DNA of 64,000 bases from Planctomycetota bacterium (GTDB lineage: Bacteria > Planctomycetota > J058 > JAJDCP01): the NCBI GenBank assembly GCA_029260765.1, contig JAJDCP010000159.1, positions 30,422 to 94,421 on the forward strand, in the 5' to 3' direction. This document shows positions 8,901-15,372 of this stretch, in pieces (position 1 is the first letter of the stretch; every line of letters starts with the position of its first letter). The position numbers and the translations under genes are program-made. The notes under the pieces were generated by a model. It saw only the letters and a list, made by a program, of their open reading frames with translations, did not search any database and was not told the origin of the DNA.

Positions 8901-9034
8901 CGACGGGCATCGGCTCGGAGGTGCAGCGGCCACTGGCGATCGTGGTGGTGTTTGGTCTGGCCACCTCCACGGCCCTGACTTTGTTTGTCATGCCGGTCAG
9001 CTATGCGCTCATCGAGGGCCGCCGGCGGGCGTAG
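5945..9034 (+). CDS. Heavy-metal efflux RND pump (CusA/CzcA family)
   Basis: This 1029-residue inner-membrane pump is the usual length for HME-RND transporters. ATG 5945 follows GAGGAGG at ideal distance; an upstream in-frame extension has no SD. Features are the N-terminal PVDAFPDISPV family signature, the porter domain, and the TM4 segment GIGMLGDGAIVMVENI with the Asp used for proton relay. A second membrane block starts near residue 860. It uses the proton gradient to drive metal from periplasm or cytoplasm through the adaptor and channel encoded just upstream. The TM4 motif is closest to the CusA/CzcA group, but metal specificity is unresolved. Confidence 0.95.
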   Translation: MKTLIDASIQGRLLVVLALFAVMGLGVQVYQHMPVDAFPDISPVMVPVFAEAHGMAPEEVERLVTFPIEAAMNGLPDVTLIKSTSAFGMAVIYVYFKDGVDIYFARQVVAERLAAAASDLPEMDDPPTLGPISSGLGQVFLYYLTVDETADTGGKDKNTYLREVNDWAVKFQLQTIPGVTDILSMGGHVLQYQIEVDPKSLHEYRLDLQTVVDAVQANNRNVGGQFLVFGAEEYLVRGLGLLDELEQIRGIKLKTIDGVSVTIEDVARVSYGNEIRRGVVTRNGEGEVVAGIVMKLYGENTSEVIRRLYEKVAEVKAGLPQGVHLEPYYEQAELVTSATDTVKNALLLGALLVVLTLAVFLGNLRTAFIVSLALPFCALVAVITMTWQGISANLMSLGGIAIGIGMLGDGAIVMVENIFRHLGSDKNAARSKELVIAEAATEVARPILFSIAIIVMVFIPLFTLEGVEGKMFSPMAFTIAFALGGSLFVALVVTPALSFYLLKQSRSREFFILRWLKAVYAPLLRVALRFKKTVVFLALVSFAAALAIVPTLGTEFIPTLEEGSIMIGVAMAPSTSLVQGSETILKLEKAIMKYPEVHEVISRVGRPEAGSHPHPVNYAEVHIELTPLQTWTRFKDKGALVEALSKDLSTFPGVQLNFTQPIQNLFDELLSGVKAQLAIKIYGEDLTIIRKKAGEISQAISSIPGLVDLSSEQSFGQPQVQIEVDREACARYGINADQILELVELAVGGEVISTIYLGTRRFGVHLRYQERFRDDLKALGELLVPTDDGAVIPLAQLAKVSTAFGPIQINREQNQRRWIVQGNIRGRDLGSVVADIRARIAQDVELPPGYFVEYGGQFENQQRAMARLSIIVPIVFLAVFVLLFLSFGTFRHSAMILANVPLALIGGILGLKLMGEYLSVPASVGFIALFGIAVQNGMVLVTYFKQLVERGKPLAEAVEEGSILRLRPVLMTALTTILGLLPLLLSTGIGSEVQRPLAIVVVFGLATSTALTLFVMPVSYALIEGRRRA

Positions 9035-9049
9035 GGATTTTTTTTTGGC

Positions 9050-9089
9050 GCATCGAGCGCGCGGAAGGCAAACTTCCGAGGTTCGATGC
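9050..9089. promoter_or_regulatory. Nested inverted repeat between pump and YHS-like lipoprotein genes
   Basis: Outer arms GCATCGA (9050-9056) and TCGATGC (9083-9089) enclose inner arms CGGAAG (9062-9067) and CTTCCG (9073-9078). The RNA would fold into a two-tier hairpin right after a run of nine T (9038-9046). It may attenuate or stabilise the transcript between the two genes. It lacks a T tract on the downstream side, so it is not a clear terminator. Confidence 0.4.
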
Positions 9090-9108
9090 AAGCAATGGAG
9101 GAAGATCG

Positions 9109-9435
9109 ATGTGGAAGTGGATGCTAGTCGCGAGTCTGGCGTGGTGCCTGTGTCTCGCGGGTTGTGGAGATGCTGGCACGCCCGGGGGGAATCACGGCGA
9201 CCACGAGGGTCACGAGGACCACGAGGGCCACACGGACAACGAGGGTGACACCGACCTCGAAGCCGATGCGTATCCGCTGACGACCTGCGTGGTCTCAGGG
9301 GAAGAGCTGGGCTCGATGGGCGATCCGGTGGTGCTCGAGCACGATGGCCAGGAAGTGCGTCTGTGCTGCCAGGGTTGCGTCGCGACCTTCAAGGGCGATC
9401 CCGCCAAGTTCCTGGCAAAGCTGTCTGGGGAGTAG
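9109..9435 (+). CDS. His-rich lipoprotein with a YHS/TRASH-like metal-binding domain
   Basis: This 108-residue protein has a lipoprotein signal (CLCLAGC, Cys 19), then a His/Asp/Glu linker (HGDHEGHEDHEGHTDNEGD). It ends with a compact domain, YPLTTCVVSGEELG followed by VRLCCQGCVATFKGDPAKF. The spaced C...CCxxC pattern and the C-terminal F-x-x-D-P-x-K-F match YHS/TRASH-type domains that bind transition metals. An SD GGAGGAAG precedes ATG 9109. Its place 74 bases after the RND pump suggests a periplasmic metal buffer or chaperone for that system. Confidence 0.8.
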   Translation: MWKWMLVASLAWCLCLAGCGDAGTPGGNHGDHEGHEDHEGHTDNEGDTDLEADAYPLTTCVVSGEELGSMGDPVVLEHDGQEVRLCCQGCVATFKGDPAKFLAKLSGE

Positions 9436-9470
9436 GGGTGTGGGGGGGGGAACCGTTCCGGACGGTTTCC

Positions 9471-9766
9471 GCCGGCAGACCGTTCCCTACGGTGCACCCA
9501 GACTCCCTCGGAGCAACCTCCGCCAAGGCGGCTCCCGGCGCTCATAGAGGCTGTCTCAGAGAACACGATTCCGCCATACAATCGCTTTGGGTTGTCATGT
9601 ATGGGCGGGGTTTACCCCCGCCCGCAGACCGTTCCGAATGGAACACCCAGACCGCCTCGGCGCAACCCCCGCCAAGGCGGCTTCCCCCCCTGTAGCGGCG
9701 GTCTGTGACCGCCGGCAGACCCTTCCCAACGGAACACCCAGACTCCCTCGGAGCAACCGCCAGCCG
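9471..9766 (+). repeat. Three imperfect copies of a 55-65-base intergenic repeat
   Basis: Copies lie at about 9471-9534, 9621-9684 and 9711-9766. Each begins G(C/G)CAGACC(G/C)TTCC, continues with CACCCAGAC(T/C)(C/G)CCTCGG(A/C)GCAAC, and copies 1 and 2 end GCCAAGGCGGCT. They are separated by unrelated sequence including a palindromic element (9603-9624). No convincing gene occupies 9436-9852. The copies contain short inverted arms, so the RNA could be structured; function is unknown. Confidence 0.7.
9603..9624. repeat. Copy of a dispersed palindromic repeat (GGGCGGGGTTTACCCCCGCCC core)
   Basis: A near-palindrome of G-rich and C-rich arms around TTTA, 9603-9624. The same core occurs inside the MITE-like element (25371-25400 and reversed at 25446-25464) and at the right window edge (63942-63967). 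It is thus a dispersed intergenic repeat family of this genome. Confidence 0.65.
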
Positions 9767-9852
9767 GTCCCCCAACAAACTTTTCCAGAAAACCTGAGCC
9801 CTTGGGCTTCGCTGGGAGAGATGGGCGGCACCGAGCCCCAGAGAGGTTGCAT

Positions 9853-10251
9853 ATGGCCAGCTACGACGCAGATGCGAGCCCCGAAGCAATCGCCGCCTTC
9901 AGCGACGAGACTCCCCTGATCGACTTCATGCTCTACGTAGAGCTGCACGGCACATCGGAGGGTTATCAACCTCTGGCCGAGTCCATCGACACCTCCCTCA
10001 GCGACTCCCGCGCCGGTTGCATGCTGGGCTGGTACTGCCGCTACGAGGGCCAGGGAACCCGCGGCTGCGAGCGAGGCTGCATGTTCACACGCCACCCGGA
10101 CGAGGAGCGGCCGCGCTGTTTCGGCTTCCACGGCGGCAAAGGCGTGCTGCAGATGGACGACTTCCTGTATCAGGTCCTCAACCTCAGCTGCCTCGACTGC
10201 TTCCACTTCGCGGACTGCTGCGACGAGACCGATGCCCGCTGGGGCGCCTGA
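9853..10251 (+). CDS. Cys-rich hypothetical protein, partner of the next gene
   Basis: I do not recognise this 132-residue protein. It has no signal peptide. Its middle and end hold about ten cysteines (GCMLGWYC, GCERGCMF, LSCLDCFHFADCC), a pattern suited to two zinc- or iron-sulfur-type sites or to disulfides. A GAGAGG sequence lies 6 bases before ATG 9853. The following gene starts 11 bases after its stop and also carries cysteines, so they probably form a two-gene operon downstream of the repeat cluster. Confidence 0.6.
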   Translation: MASYDADASPEAIAAFSDETPLIDFMLYVELHGTSEGYQPLAESIDTSLSDSRAGCMLGWYCRYEGQGTRGCERGCMFTRHPDEERPRCFGFHGGKGVLQMDDFLYQVLNLSCLDCFHFADCCDETDARWGA

Positions 10252-10262
10252 AGGAGACCGCC

Positions 10263-11330
10263 ATGCCGATGACCCGATTCTGCCCCAAGTGCGGCAAGGG
10301 TGTGCACCCCAGCGCGCCTCCCTCTCCGGCTGCTGTTTCCAGCCCACAGACCGGCGGCGGACCCGCACCCGGCCCCGGGGTCCAACCGGAATGGGACAAC
10401 GAGCCAGCCGACAATCCCGTAGCTGCCAAGCTGCAGGCCCTGGTCGACTACGCGAAGTTCTCTTTCGATGGGCGCGGTTGCGTCTACGGGCCGATGAATC
10501 TGGTCTACGACAAGCAACGCAACCTGTGCATCGCGAAGAGCCAGTGGCGCAAGAAGAAGCCCGGCTCGGGCCGCCAGGAGTATCGACCGATGCCGGAGAG
10601 CCTGTCCAAGGCGGTGCGGAACTTCACACCTCCCCTGACTCAGGGCTTCGCGTGCAGCACCTGGACCTCCTGGGCGTGCTGCTATTGGCTGCACATCAAC
10701 GACCAGTGGGCGAACTACATCGGCACCTCAACCAGCGCGGTCATCAACCCCGCGAAGAAACACAAAAAGCACGAGCGGCTCAAGAAGTCGCTCTACAACG
10801 AGGACATTGCCAGCTACTTCACGCCCTTGCTGAAGGGCACCCGCAAGCCTTTCACCTACTGGCTTGAGAACGACCGCTGGAAGGAGGGTTTTGGGGAATT
10901 CAACATCGGCCTGCACCGCGGCCATGTGATCACGCTCTGGCGCCTGGGAGGTCGGCTGAAGATCCGCGACCGGGCCAACGGCAACCAGTTCTACCCGCCC
11001 GGGCTCTACAAGCTCGCGGCGGACGGCCGCTTCGGAACCGGCTCGGATCCGCGGGACTTCTCCTGCAACGCGCTGTGCTGGCGGCGTATCGACGTCGGCA
11101 CCAGCGACCGTGAGGGCAAGAAATATTCGGATCCAGGCTCGTACTACAACCGGGACTCGAAGCGCCACCTGAGCATCTGGGTGTGCAAGGCCTTGACCCC
11201 GGACGGCCGTCCCGATGGCGGAGCCTTTGCGAACAACCCGCTCCCTGGTCTGCGCTTCTGGTATCTCGAGGATGTAGAGGGGGTGCCGACCATGGCGCAG
11301 GCCCGGGCATCGAAGATGCTGAAGGAATGA
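10263..11330 (+). CDS. Hypothetical protein with half zinc ribbon and papain-like C/H/D pattern
   Basis: This 355-residue protein is not recognised as a named family. Residues 5-12 (RFCPKCGK) are the first half of a zinc ribbon; the matching second Cys pair is not evident. A Pro/Gly linker follows. The body contains GFACSTWTSW (Cys 131), LHRGHVITLW (His 221) and LKIRDRANGNQF (Asp 236). That order and spacing resemble the Cys, His, Asp/Asn triad of papain-like peptidases such as C39/C58 enzymes, so a peptidase or toxin-like hydrolase is a reasonable hypothesis, not an established assignment. It lies 11 bases after the Cys-rich gene, with GGAG before ATG 10263. The lack of a signal peptide suggests a cytoplasmic protein. 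Confidence 0.6.
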   Translation: MPMTRFCPKCGKGVHPSAPPSPAAVSSPQTGGGPAPGPGVQPEWDNEPADNPVAAKLQALVDYAKFSFDGRGCVYGPMNLVYDKQRNLCIAKSQWRKKKPGSGRQEYRPMPESLSKAVRNFTPPLTQGFACSTWTSWACCYWLHINDQWANYIGTSTSAVINPAKKHKKHERLKKSLYNEDIASYFTPLLKGTRKPFTYWLENDRWKEGFGEFNIGLHRGHVITLWRLGGRLKIRDRANGNQFYPPGLYKLAADGRFGTGSDPRDFSCNALCWRRIDVGTSDREGKKYSDPGSYYNRDSKRHLSIWVCKALTPDGRPDGGAFANNPLPGLRFWYLEDVEGVPTMAQARASKMLKE

Positions 11331-11346
11331 GCGCGCTCGCGATGGC

Positions 11347-12117
11347 TCAGGGCGTCTCGATTCCCAACAACTCGACCTCGAAGATCGTGACCGAGTTCGG
11401 AGGAATGTTGCGCGTGCCTCCTGGGCCGTACGCCAGACTGGCGGGCAGATACAGGACCGCCTTGGTCCCCACCGGCATGAGCTGGAGCCCTTCGCTCCAG
11501 CCACGGATCACGCCCTCCATCCGGAATGTCACCGACTGCTCATTCTTGTAGGTGCTGTCGAACTCGGTTCCGTCCAGCAACCTCCCCCGGTAGTGCACCC
11601 GCACCGTGTCGCGCGACGTCGGCTTGGGACCCGTGCCGGCGACTACAATCTTGTACTGCAGACCGCTCGAGGTGGTGGTGACGCCAGGCTTCGTCCCGTT
11701 CTCCGCCAGAAACGCCTCGCCCTCCGCCTGCGCCCGGGCGGCTGCGCGCTGCTGCTCTTCCAGATAGACCCGCCTGGTCTCTGCTTGCCAGTCGCGTAGA
11801 GCCTGCCTCTGGCTGTCCTGGTTGAGCGCCGGCTCGGCTTCCTCGACTGCATCGTCCATACCTTGCACGTACAGCTGCATGTCGAGCGGGGGATCCATCT
11901 GCGCCAGCTGCCTCCCGATCATGTAGCCGTGGGCATAGCTGGCCCTCTCCAGCAGAGTTTCTGGAGCTCTGGGCGGTTGCGGCAGCGGGTCCTCGGCAGC
12001 CTCAGCAGGCAGCGGCTCCGTTTCTGGCTCAGAAACGTCCTCCGGTTCTGGCTGAGGTGCTGTTTGGTCACAGCCCAGACACATAGCGAACACGAGCAGG
12101 GTGGCGCAACGCCTCAT
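11347..12117 (-). CDS. FKBP-type peptidyl-prolyl isomerase lipoprotein (Mip/FkpA-like)
   Basis: This 256-residue protein starts MRRCATLLVFAMCLGC, a lipoprotein signal with Cys 16, chosen because GGAGAGG sits 6 bases upstream of ATG 12117; a TTG five codons earlier would bury that SD. An acidic, Pro-rich spacer is followed by an FKBP_N-like helical dimerisation region (YAHGYMIGRQLAQMD, about residues 60-140). The FKBP domain follows (about 150-256: VRVHYRGRLLDGTEFDSTY, VIRGWSEGLQLMPVG, YGPGGTRNIPPNS). It catalyses cis-trans proline isomerisation of envelope proteins after export. It is convergent with the preceding gene with a 16-base gap. Confidence 0.93.
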   Translation of the reverse strand: MRRCATLLVFAMCLGCDQTAPQPEPEDVSEPETEPLPAEAAEDPLPQPPRAPETLLERASYAHGYMIGRQLAQMDPPLDMQLYVQGMDDAVEEAEPALNQDSQRQALRDWQAETRRVYLEEQQRAAARAQAEGEAFLAENGTKPGVTTTSSGLQYKIVVAGTGPKPTSRDTVRVHYRGRLLDGTEFDSTYKNEQSVTFRMEGVIRGWSEGLQLMPVGTKAVLYLPASLAYGPGGTRNIPPNSVTIFEVELLGIETP

Positions 12118-12651
12118 GGTAAGCCTCTCCAAAGAAGGGGTCTGCCCAGCCTACCAGACTGCGACGGCTGCCGCCCGGTCGCGTTCTGCCTGAGGGCCGG
12201 CTCCGCTGCGTATCTGGCGGCCAGCGCTCGTGACGAGTCCGGGCATGGGGACCCCCTTTGGATTTTCTCGGGCTTGCAAGTCAGCGTGGGAGGCTTGGAC
12301 GTGGAGATCCAGGGTTGACGTGCATTTCGGGATGCAGCGGCAAGAGAAGAATCTGACCGTCCGGAAGATCCCGTCGCCTGGGCCGTCGCCAAAGAATGGG
12401 GGATTCTGGGATGTCTCTGTCCGGAGGATGCCTGGCGAGGTCGTCACGCAGCACGGAAAACCAGGGCCCGTAAGCATCTCGCTGAACCTGATGTGCACGG
12501 GCCATGGTAGACCGGTCATCGACGAGCGGCTGCCGTTCGCGATCCGGCTCGAGAAGCGCCAGGAGGCGCTGCGGCCTGCGATCGTCGGCCGCAGAACACG
12601 GCGTTGTTCGCGTCCTCAACCCTTAATGCGCGGTCCGCTCGATCGGCCCCG
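12118..12651. other. 534-base region without a convincing gene
   Basis: Several short frames cross this stretch, but none combines a start, an SD and coherent protein character. One plus-strand frame (about 12319-12507) reads DPVAWAVAKEWGILG and KTRARKHLAEPDVHGPW with coding-like composition but has no start codon after the preceding stop. It may be a decayed gene fragment. No tRNA-like fold or terminator was seen. Confidence 0.4.
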
Positions 12652-14163
12652 TCAGCGTCGCAGCCAGGGAGCATCGCCGTTCTCGCGGGCCCAGCGGCTC
12701 GACTCGTCTACATAGCTGCTCGTGCCCGGGAGCTTGACCCGCGCGGTCACGGTCGCCCACAGCAGGTCATCGTCGACCTCGATGGCGACGAGCTTCTTCT
12801 TGTAGGCGCGGAGCCAGCCGTCGACGCTGCCCCAGTCCGCAAGCAGCGCGACGGCGCGCTCGCCGTGCACCCCACCCTCGCAGTCGTCGCAGTCGGGGGT
12901 TCCGCGGCCGCCGCAACTCGTGCAGCTCCGGGTGGTGTCCCGCCCGTTGAGGACGTTGACCCGCACGCTGCCGTCGCCGCCGCAGCGTCCGCACTTGGTG
13001 TAGCCCTCGCCATCGCAGTTGTGACACTTCAACCGCTTGCGCTCGCGCAGCCAGTCCACGGCCCGCTCTGCGAGGGGCTCGAGCGCGGCGTCGCGGGCGA
13101 CAGCGTGGCGGCTGCGCAGGGTGGCCTGCAGGGTGTCGGCTTCGGCGTCGTGCATCCGCAGGTCCAAGGCGAGGTAGTCCGCAACCTCGACCTCGAGCGC
13201 GGCGAGACCGTACACTGCCTCCGGCGCGAGCAAACGCGCCTCAAGCTCTTGCCAGCGCGCTTCCGCCGGCCCGAGCAGCTCGTCGAGCCGGGTCTGCAGG
13301 ATCGGGGCGAGCGAACGGTAGCGCTCGTCCTCGAGTAGCCCGCTCCAGTAGCGGATCTGCGGGCCGAGCTCGGGCGGAGCGGCTTGGACCTCCTGGGCCA
13401 AAGGTCGCTCACGATGGAAGGCCTCGGCGGGCTTGAGCGCACTGTGTCGGCGATCGACGGCCCGCTGCGCGAGGTCGACGTAGAACCGGGGATCGGCCGC
13501 GAGGTTTGGATCGTCGAGCTGTGCGCCGACGAACACCGTCAGCAAGCGCTCGACCCGGCGCAGCTCGGAGCGGCAACGGTCGAGCAGCTCCTTCCGCTGC
13601 CAGGCGGGCAGCTCGTCGACGTCGTAGAGTTGGATATTCTGCGACGACCAGTCCGCGGTCAGGAACTGCAACGAGTCGAGCTCGGCCTGCAAGGCGAAGG
13701 GCTCGGGCTCGGGCTCGGGCGGAGCGGTGACCGTGCGCACGGACTGCGGGGCCGGCTCGGGCTGGGAGTTGTCCGCTTCAGCGGCTGTGGGCCGCGACGT
13801 CTCGATCTCGGCCCGCAGCCGGTCTGCGAGAGTCGGCCCCGACGACTCTTCGGCCAGCGCCTCACCGACCATGTCCCCACCGGCCTGCAGAAGGTACAGG
13901 CCTCCGGCACCGCCAACGATGGTCAGGAGCAGGCTGACGACAGCGAAAACGGTCAAGCAACCACGCAGCGACGAGCGCGGACGGGGGGCCGGCGTTGGAG
14001 CGGAATGGCGCGGGGGAAGAGGCTCCGCGGCGGGGATGTCCCTGGCGAGCTCTTCGACCCGGTGGACCGTCCGGCAGAGCTTGCAGCGGAAGCGCTTGCC
14101 TGGAGTCTGGGGCATCCGTAGCCGAGCCCCGCAGGAGCAGGAGATGATCGAAGTCACAGGCAT
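12652..14163 (-). CDS. Membrane protein with zinc ribbon, long helical region and DnaJ-type zinc finger
   Basis: This 503-residue protein starts at ATG 14163 after GAGGAG. Residues 8-33 hold CSCGARLRMP and FRCKLCRTVH, a complete four-Cys zinc ribbon. A transmembrane helix (GCLTVFAVVSLLLTIVGGAGG) follows near residue 68, then a Pro/Glu linker and a long charged helical region. Near residue 385 begins a DnaJ central-domain-like zinc finger with repeats CHNCDGEGYTKC, CGRCGGDG, CTSCGGRG and CDDCEGG. DnaJ fingers bind zinc and unfolded protein, but no J domain is present, so this is not a DnaJ. A membrane-anchored thiol or chaperone-like role is only a guess. Confidence 0.7.
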   Translation of the reverse strand: MPVTSIISCSCGARLRMPQTPGKRFRCKLCRTVHRVEELARDIPAAEPLPPRHSAPTPAPRPRSSLRGCLTVFAVVSLLLTIVGGAGGLYLLQAGGDMVGEALAEESSGPTLADRLRAEIETSRPTAAEADNSQPEPAPQSVRTVTAPPEPEPEPFALQAELDSLQFLTADWSSQNIQLYDVDELPAWQRKELLDRCRSELRRVERLLTVFVGAQLDDPNLAADPRFYVDLAQRAVDRRHSALKPAEAFHRERPLAQEVQAAPPELGPQIRYWSGLLEDERYRSLAPILQTRLDELLGPAEARWQELEARLLAPEAVYGLAALEVEVADYLALDLRMHDAEADTLQATLRSRHAVARDAALEPLAERAVDWLRERKRLKCHNCDGEGYTKCGRCGGDGSVRVNVLNGRDTTRSCTSCGGRGTPDCDDCEGGVHGERAVALLADWGSVDGWLRAYKKKLVAIEVDDDLLWATVTARVKLPGTSSYVDESSRWARENGDAPWLRR

Positions 14164-14525
14164 GTTTGTCTCCTCAATAGACGTTGTCGGTGGTCGTAGA
14201 GGGAAAGTGCAAAACATGGGCCAAAATGAAAACGATAGATACTAATCGATCAGCATTCACGAAAAAGGCGCACCCCTGGCTGCTGGACCGCGCCTCGCGT
14301 GCCGATACGCCCTGTCGTATGATCCGCATGATCATACCGGCAGGTGTATGGCTCTCGAGTCCGTCCACTGCGGGGTTTCTGGGTGCTCCGATCGAGACGT
14401 GCTCCATCAGTGCCGACACTCGATGCAAGGCGGGACCCCACGAGGCACAAGAAAACGATCGGGGGTGGACGGAAGCTTGCCATGAAGGCTATAACGTGCA
14501 GGAAGCTCGGAGACGGAGAGTGACG
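14164..14525. other. Divergent intergenic region
   Basis: This 362-base gap separates the zinc-finger membrane protein (minus) from the EF-hand gene (plus). The first 120 bases are clearly more AT-rich than the surroundings (14215-14265), as expected for promoters in both directions. I could not fix hexamers with confidence. No RNA gene was seen. Confidence 0.4.
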
Positions 14526-14735
14526 ATGGACGAGCAGAGCCTGCGCGCGGAGTTCGACAAGTTCGACAAGGACACCACCGGCGCGCTCGACTTCGAGGAG
14601 TTCGGCCTGCTACTGCGCTCCCTCGGCCTTGAGCTGCGGCCCCAGCAGCGCCGGAACGGCTTCGACAAGATCGACAGCGACGGCAGCGGACAGATCGGCT
14701 TCGAAGAGTTCGCCGCTTGGTGGGATGCGCGCTGA
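14526..14735 (+). CDS. Two-EF-hand calcium-binding protein
   Basis: This 69-residue protein consists of two EF-hands. Loop 1 is DKDTTGALDFEE and loop 2 is DSDGSGQIGFEE; both have the Asp/Asn/Ser ligands and the final Glu of the canonical 12-residue calmodulin-type loop. The intervening helix is LRSLGLELRPQQ. It lacks a signal peptide, so it would act in the cytoplasm as a calcium sensor or buffer. GGAG lies a little upstream of ATG 14526. The gene stands alone; its partner is unknown. Confidence 0.88.
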   Translation: MDEQSLRAEFDKFDKDTTGALDFEEFGLLLRSLGLELRPQQRRNGFDKIDSDGSGQIGFEEFAAWWDAR

Positions 14736-14805
14736 GCAGGGTGGCCGAGGACCCGTGCAGCGGGCGCCCCGCTCTAGCAGTGGGTGACGCTCTCTGAATG
14801 CCCCT

Positions 14806-15198
14806 TCAGTCCGGATCCCCCGGCAACACTCCATGACACACCGCCTCGACACGATGCCCGTCGGGATCGATCACAAAGGCCGCGAAGTACCCCGGACCAT
14901 ACTGGGGCCGAAGTCCGGGAGGGCCGTGGTCGGTGCCTCCGTGCTCGACACCCGCCGCGTGGAAGGCCGCGACCGATTCCCGCGTCGGCGCACGCAAGGC
15001 GATATGGAAGCCCGGCCCCGGATCGGGAGGTTGGGGGAACAGCTTGAGCGCGAGGCGGTCGTTGCCGTCGGGCACTCCATAGCCGGCCGCGGTCTCGACC
15101 GTCCAGACCCGGGTGTAGCCCAGCGGCGAAACCGCGGCGTCCCAGAAAGCCATCGCACGTGGCAGGTCGACGACCGACAGGGATAGGTGGCTGAGCAT
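14806..15198 (-). CDS. VOC-superfamily (glyoxalase/dioxygenase fold) protein
   Basis: From ATG 15198 this is a 130-residue single VOC domain beginning MLSHLSLSVVDLPRAMAFW, a standard opening in which the His is a metal ligand. FAAFVIDPDGHRVEAVCH near the end matches the conserved C-terminal strand with its Glu ligand. Related proteins range from glyoxalases to antibiotic-resistance and dioxygenase-like enzymes, so the substrate cannot be named. It is divergent from the alanine racemase gene, whose transcript starts in the shared 174-base gap. Confidence 0.85.
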   Translation of the reverse strand: MLSHLSLSVVDLPRAMAFWDAAVSPLGYTRVWTVETAAGYGVPDGNDRLALKLFPQPPDPGPGFHIALRAPTRESVAAFHAAGVEHGGTDHGPPGLRPQYGPGYFAAFVIDPDGHRVEAVCHGVLPGDPD

Positions 15199-15372
15199 CG
15201 AGTGACCTCCGCTGGCGGCGCCGTGCAATCCGCCTCGAGAATACCGAGCCGCGCGCCTTGCCCCAAGGTTTCCCTTTGCTCCCAAGCATATCCCAAGGCG
15301 AACCATCGACTGCTACACTACATCTCCCCCGGACGCTCGTGTCGGAGCGCACCTCACAAACCTGGAGAGCCG

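Noticed and set aside
5894..9091. 1065-codon minus-strand frame opposite the RND pump gene
   Set aside because: The product is a low-complexity His/Gln/Asp/Arg-rich shadow of the pump gene; the plus strand has the conserved pump protein.
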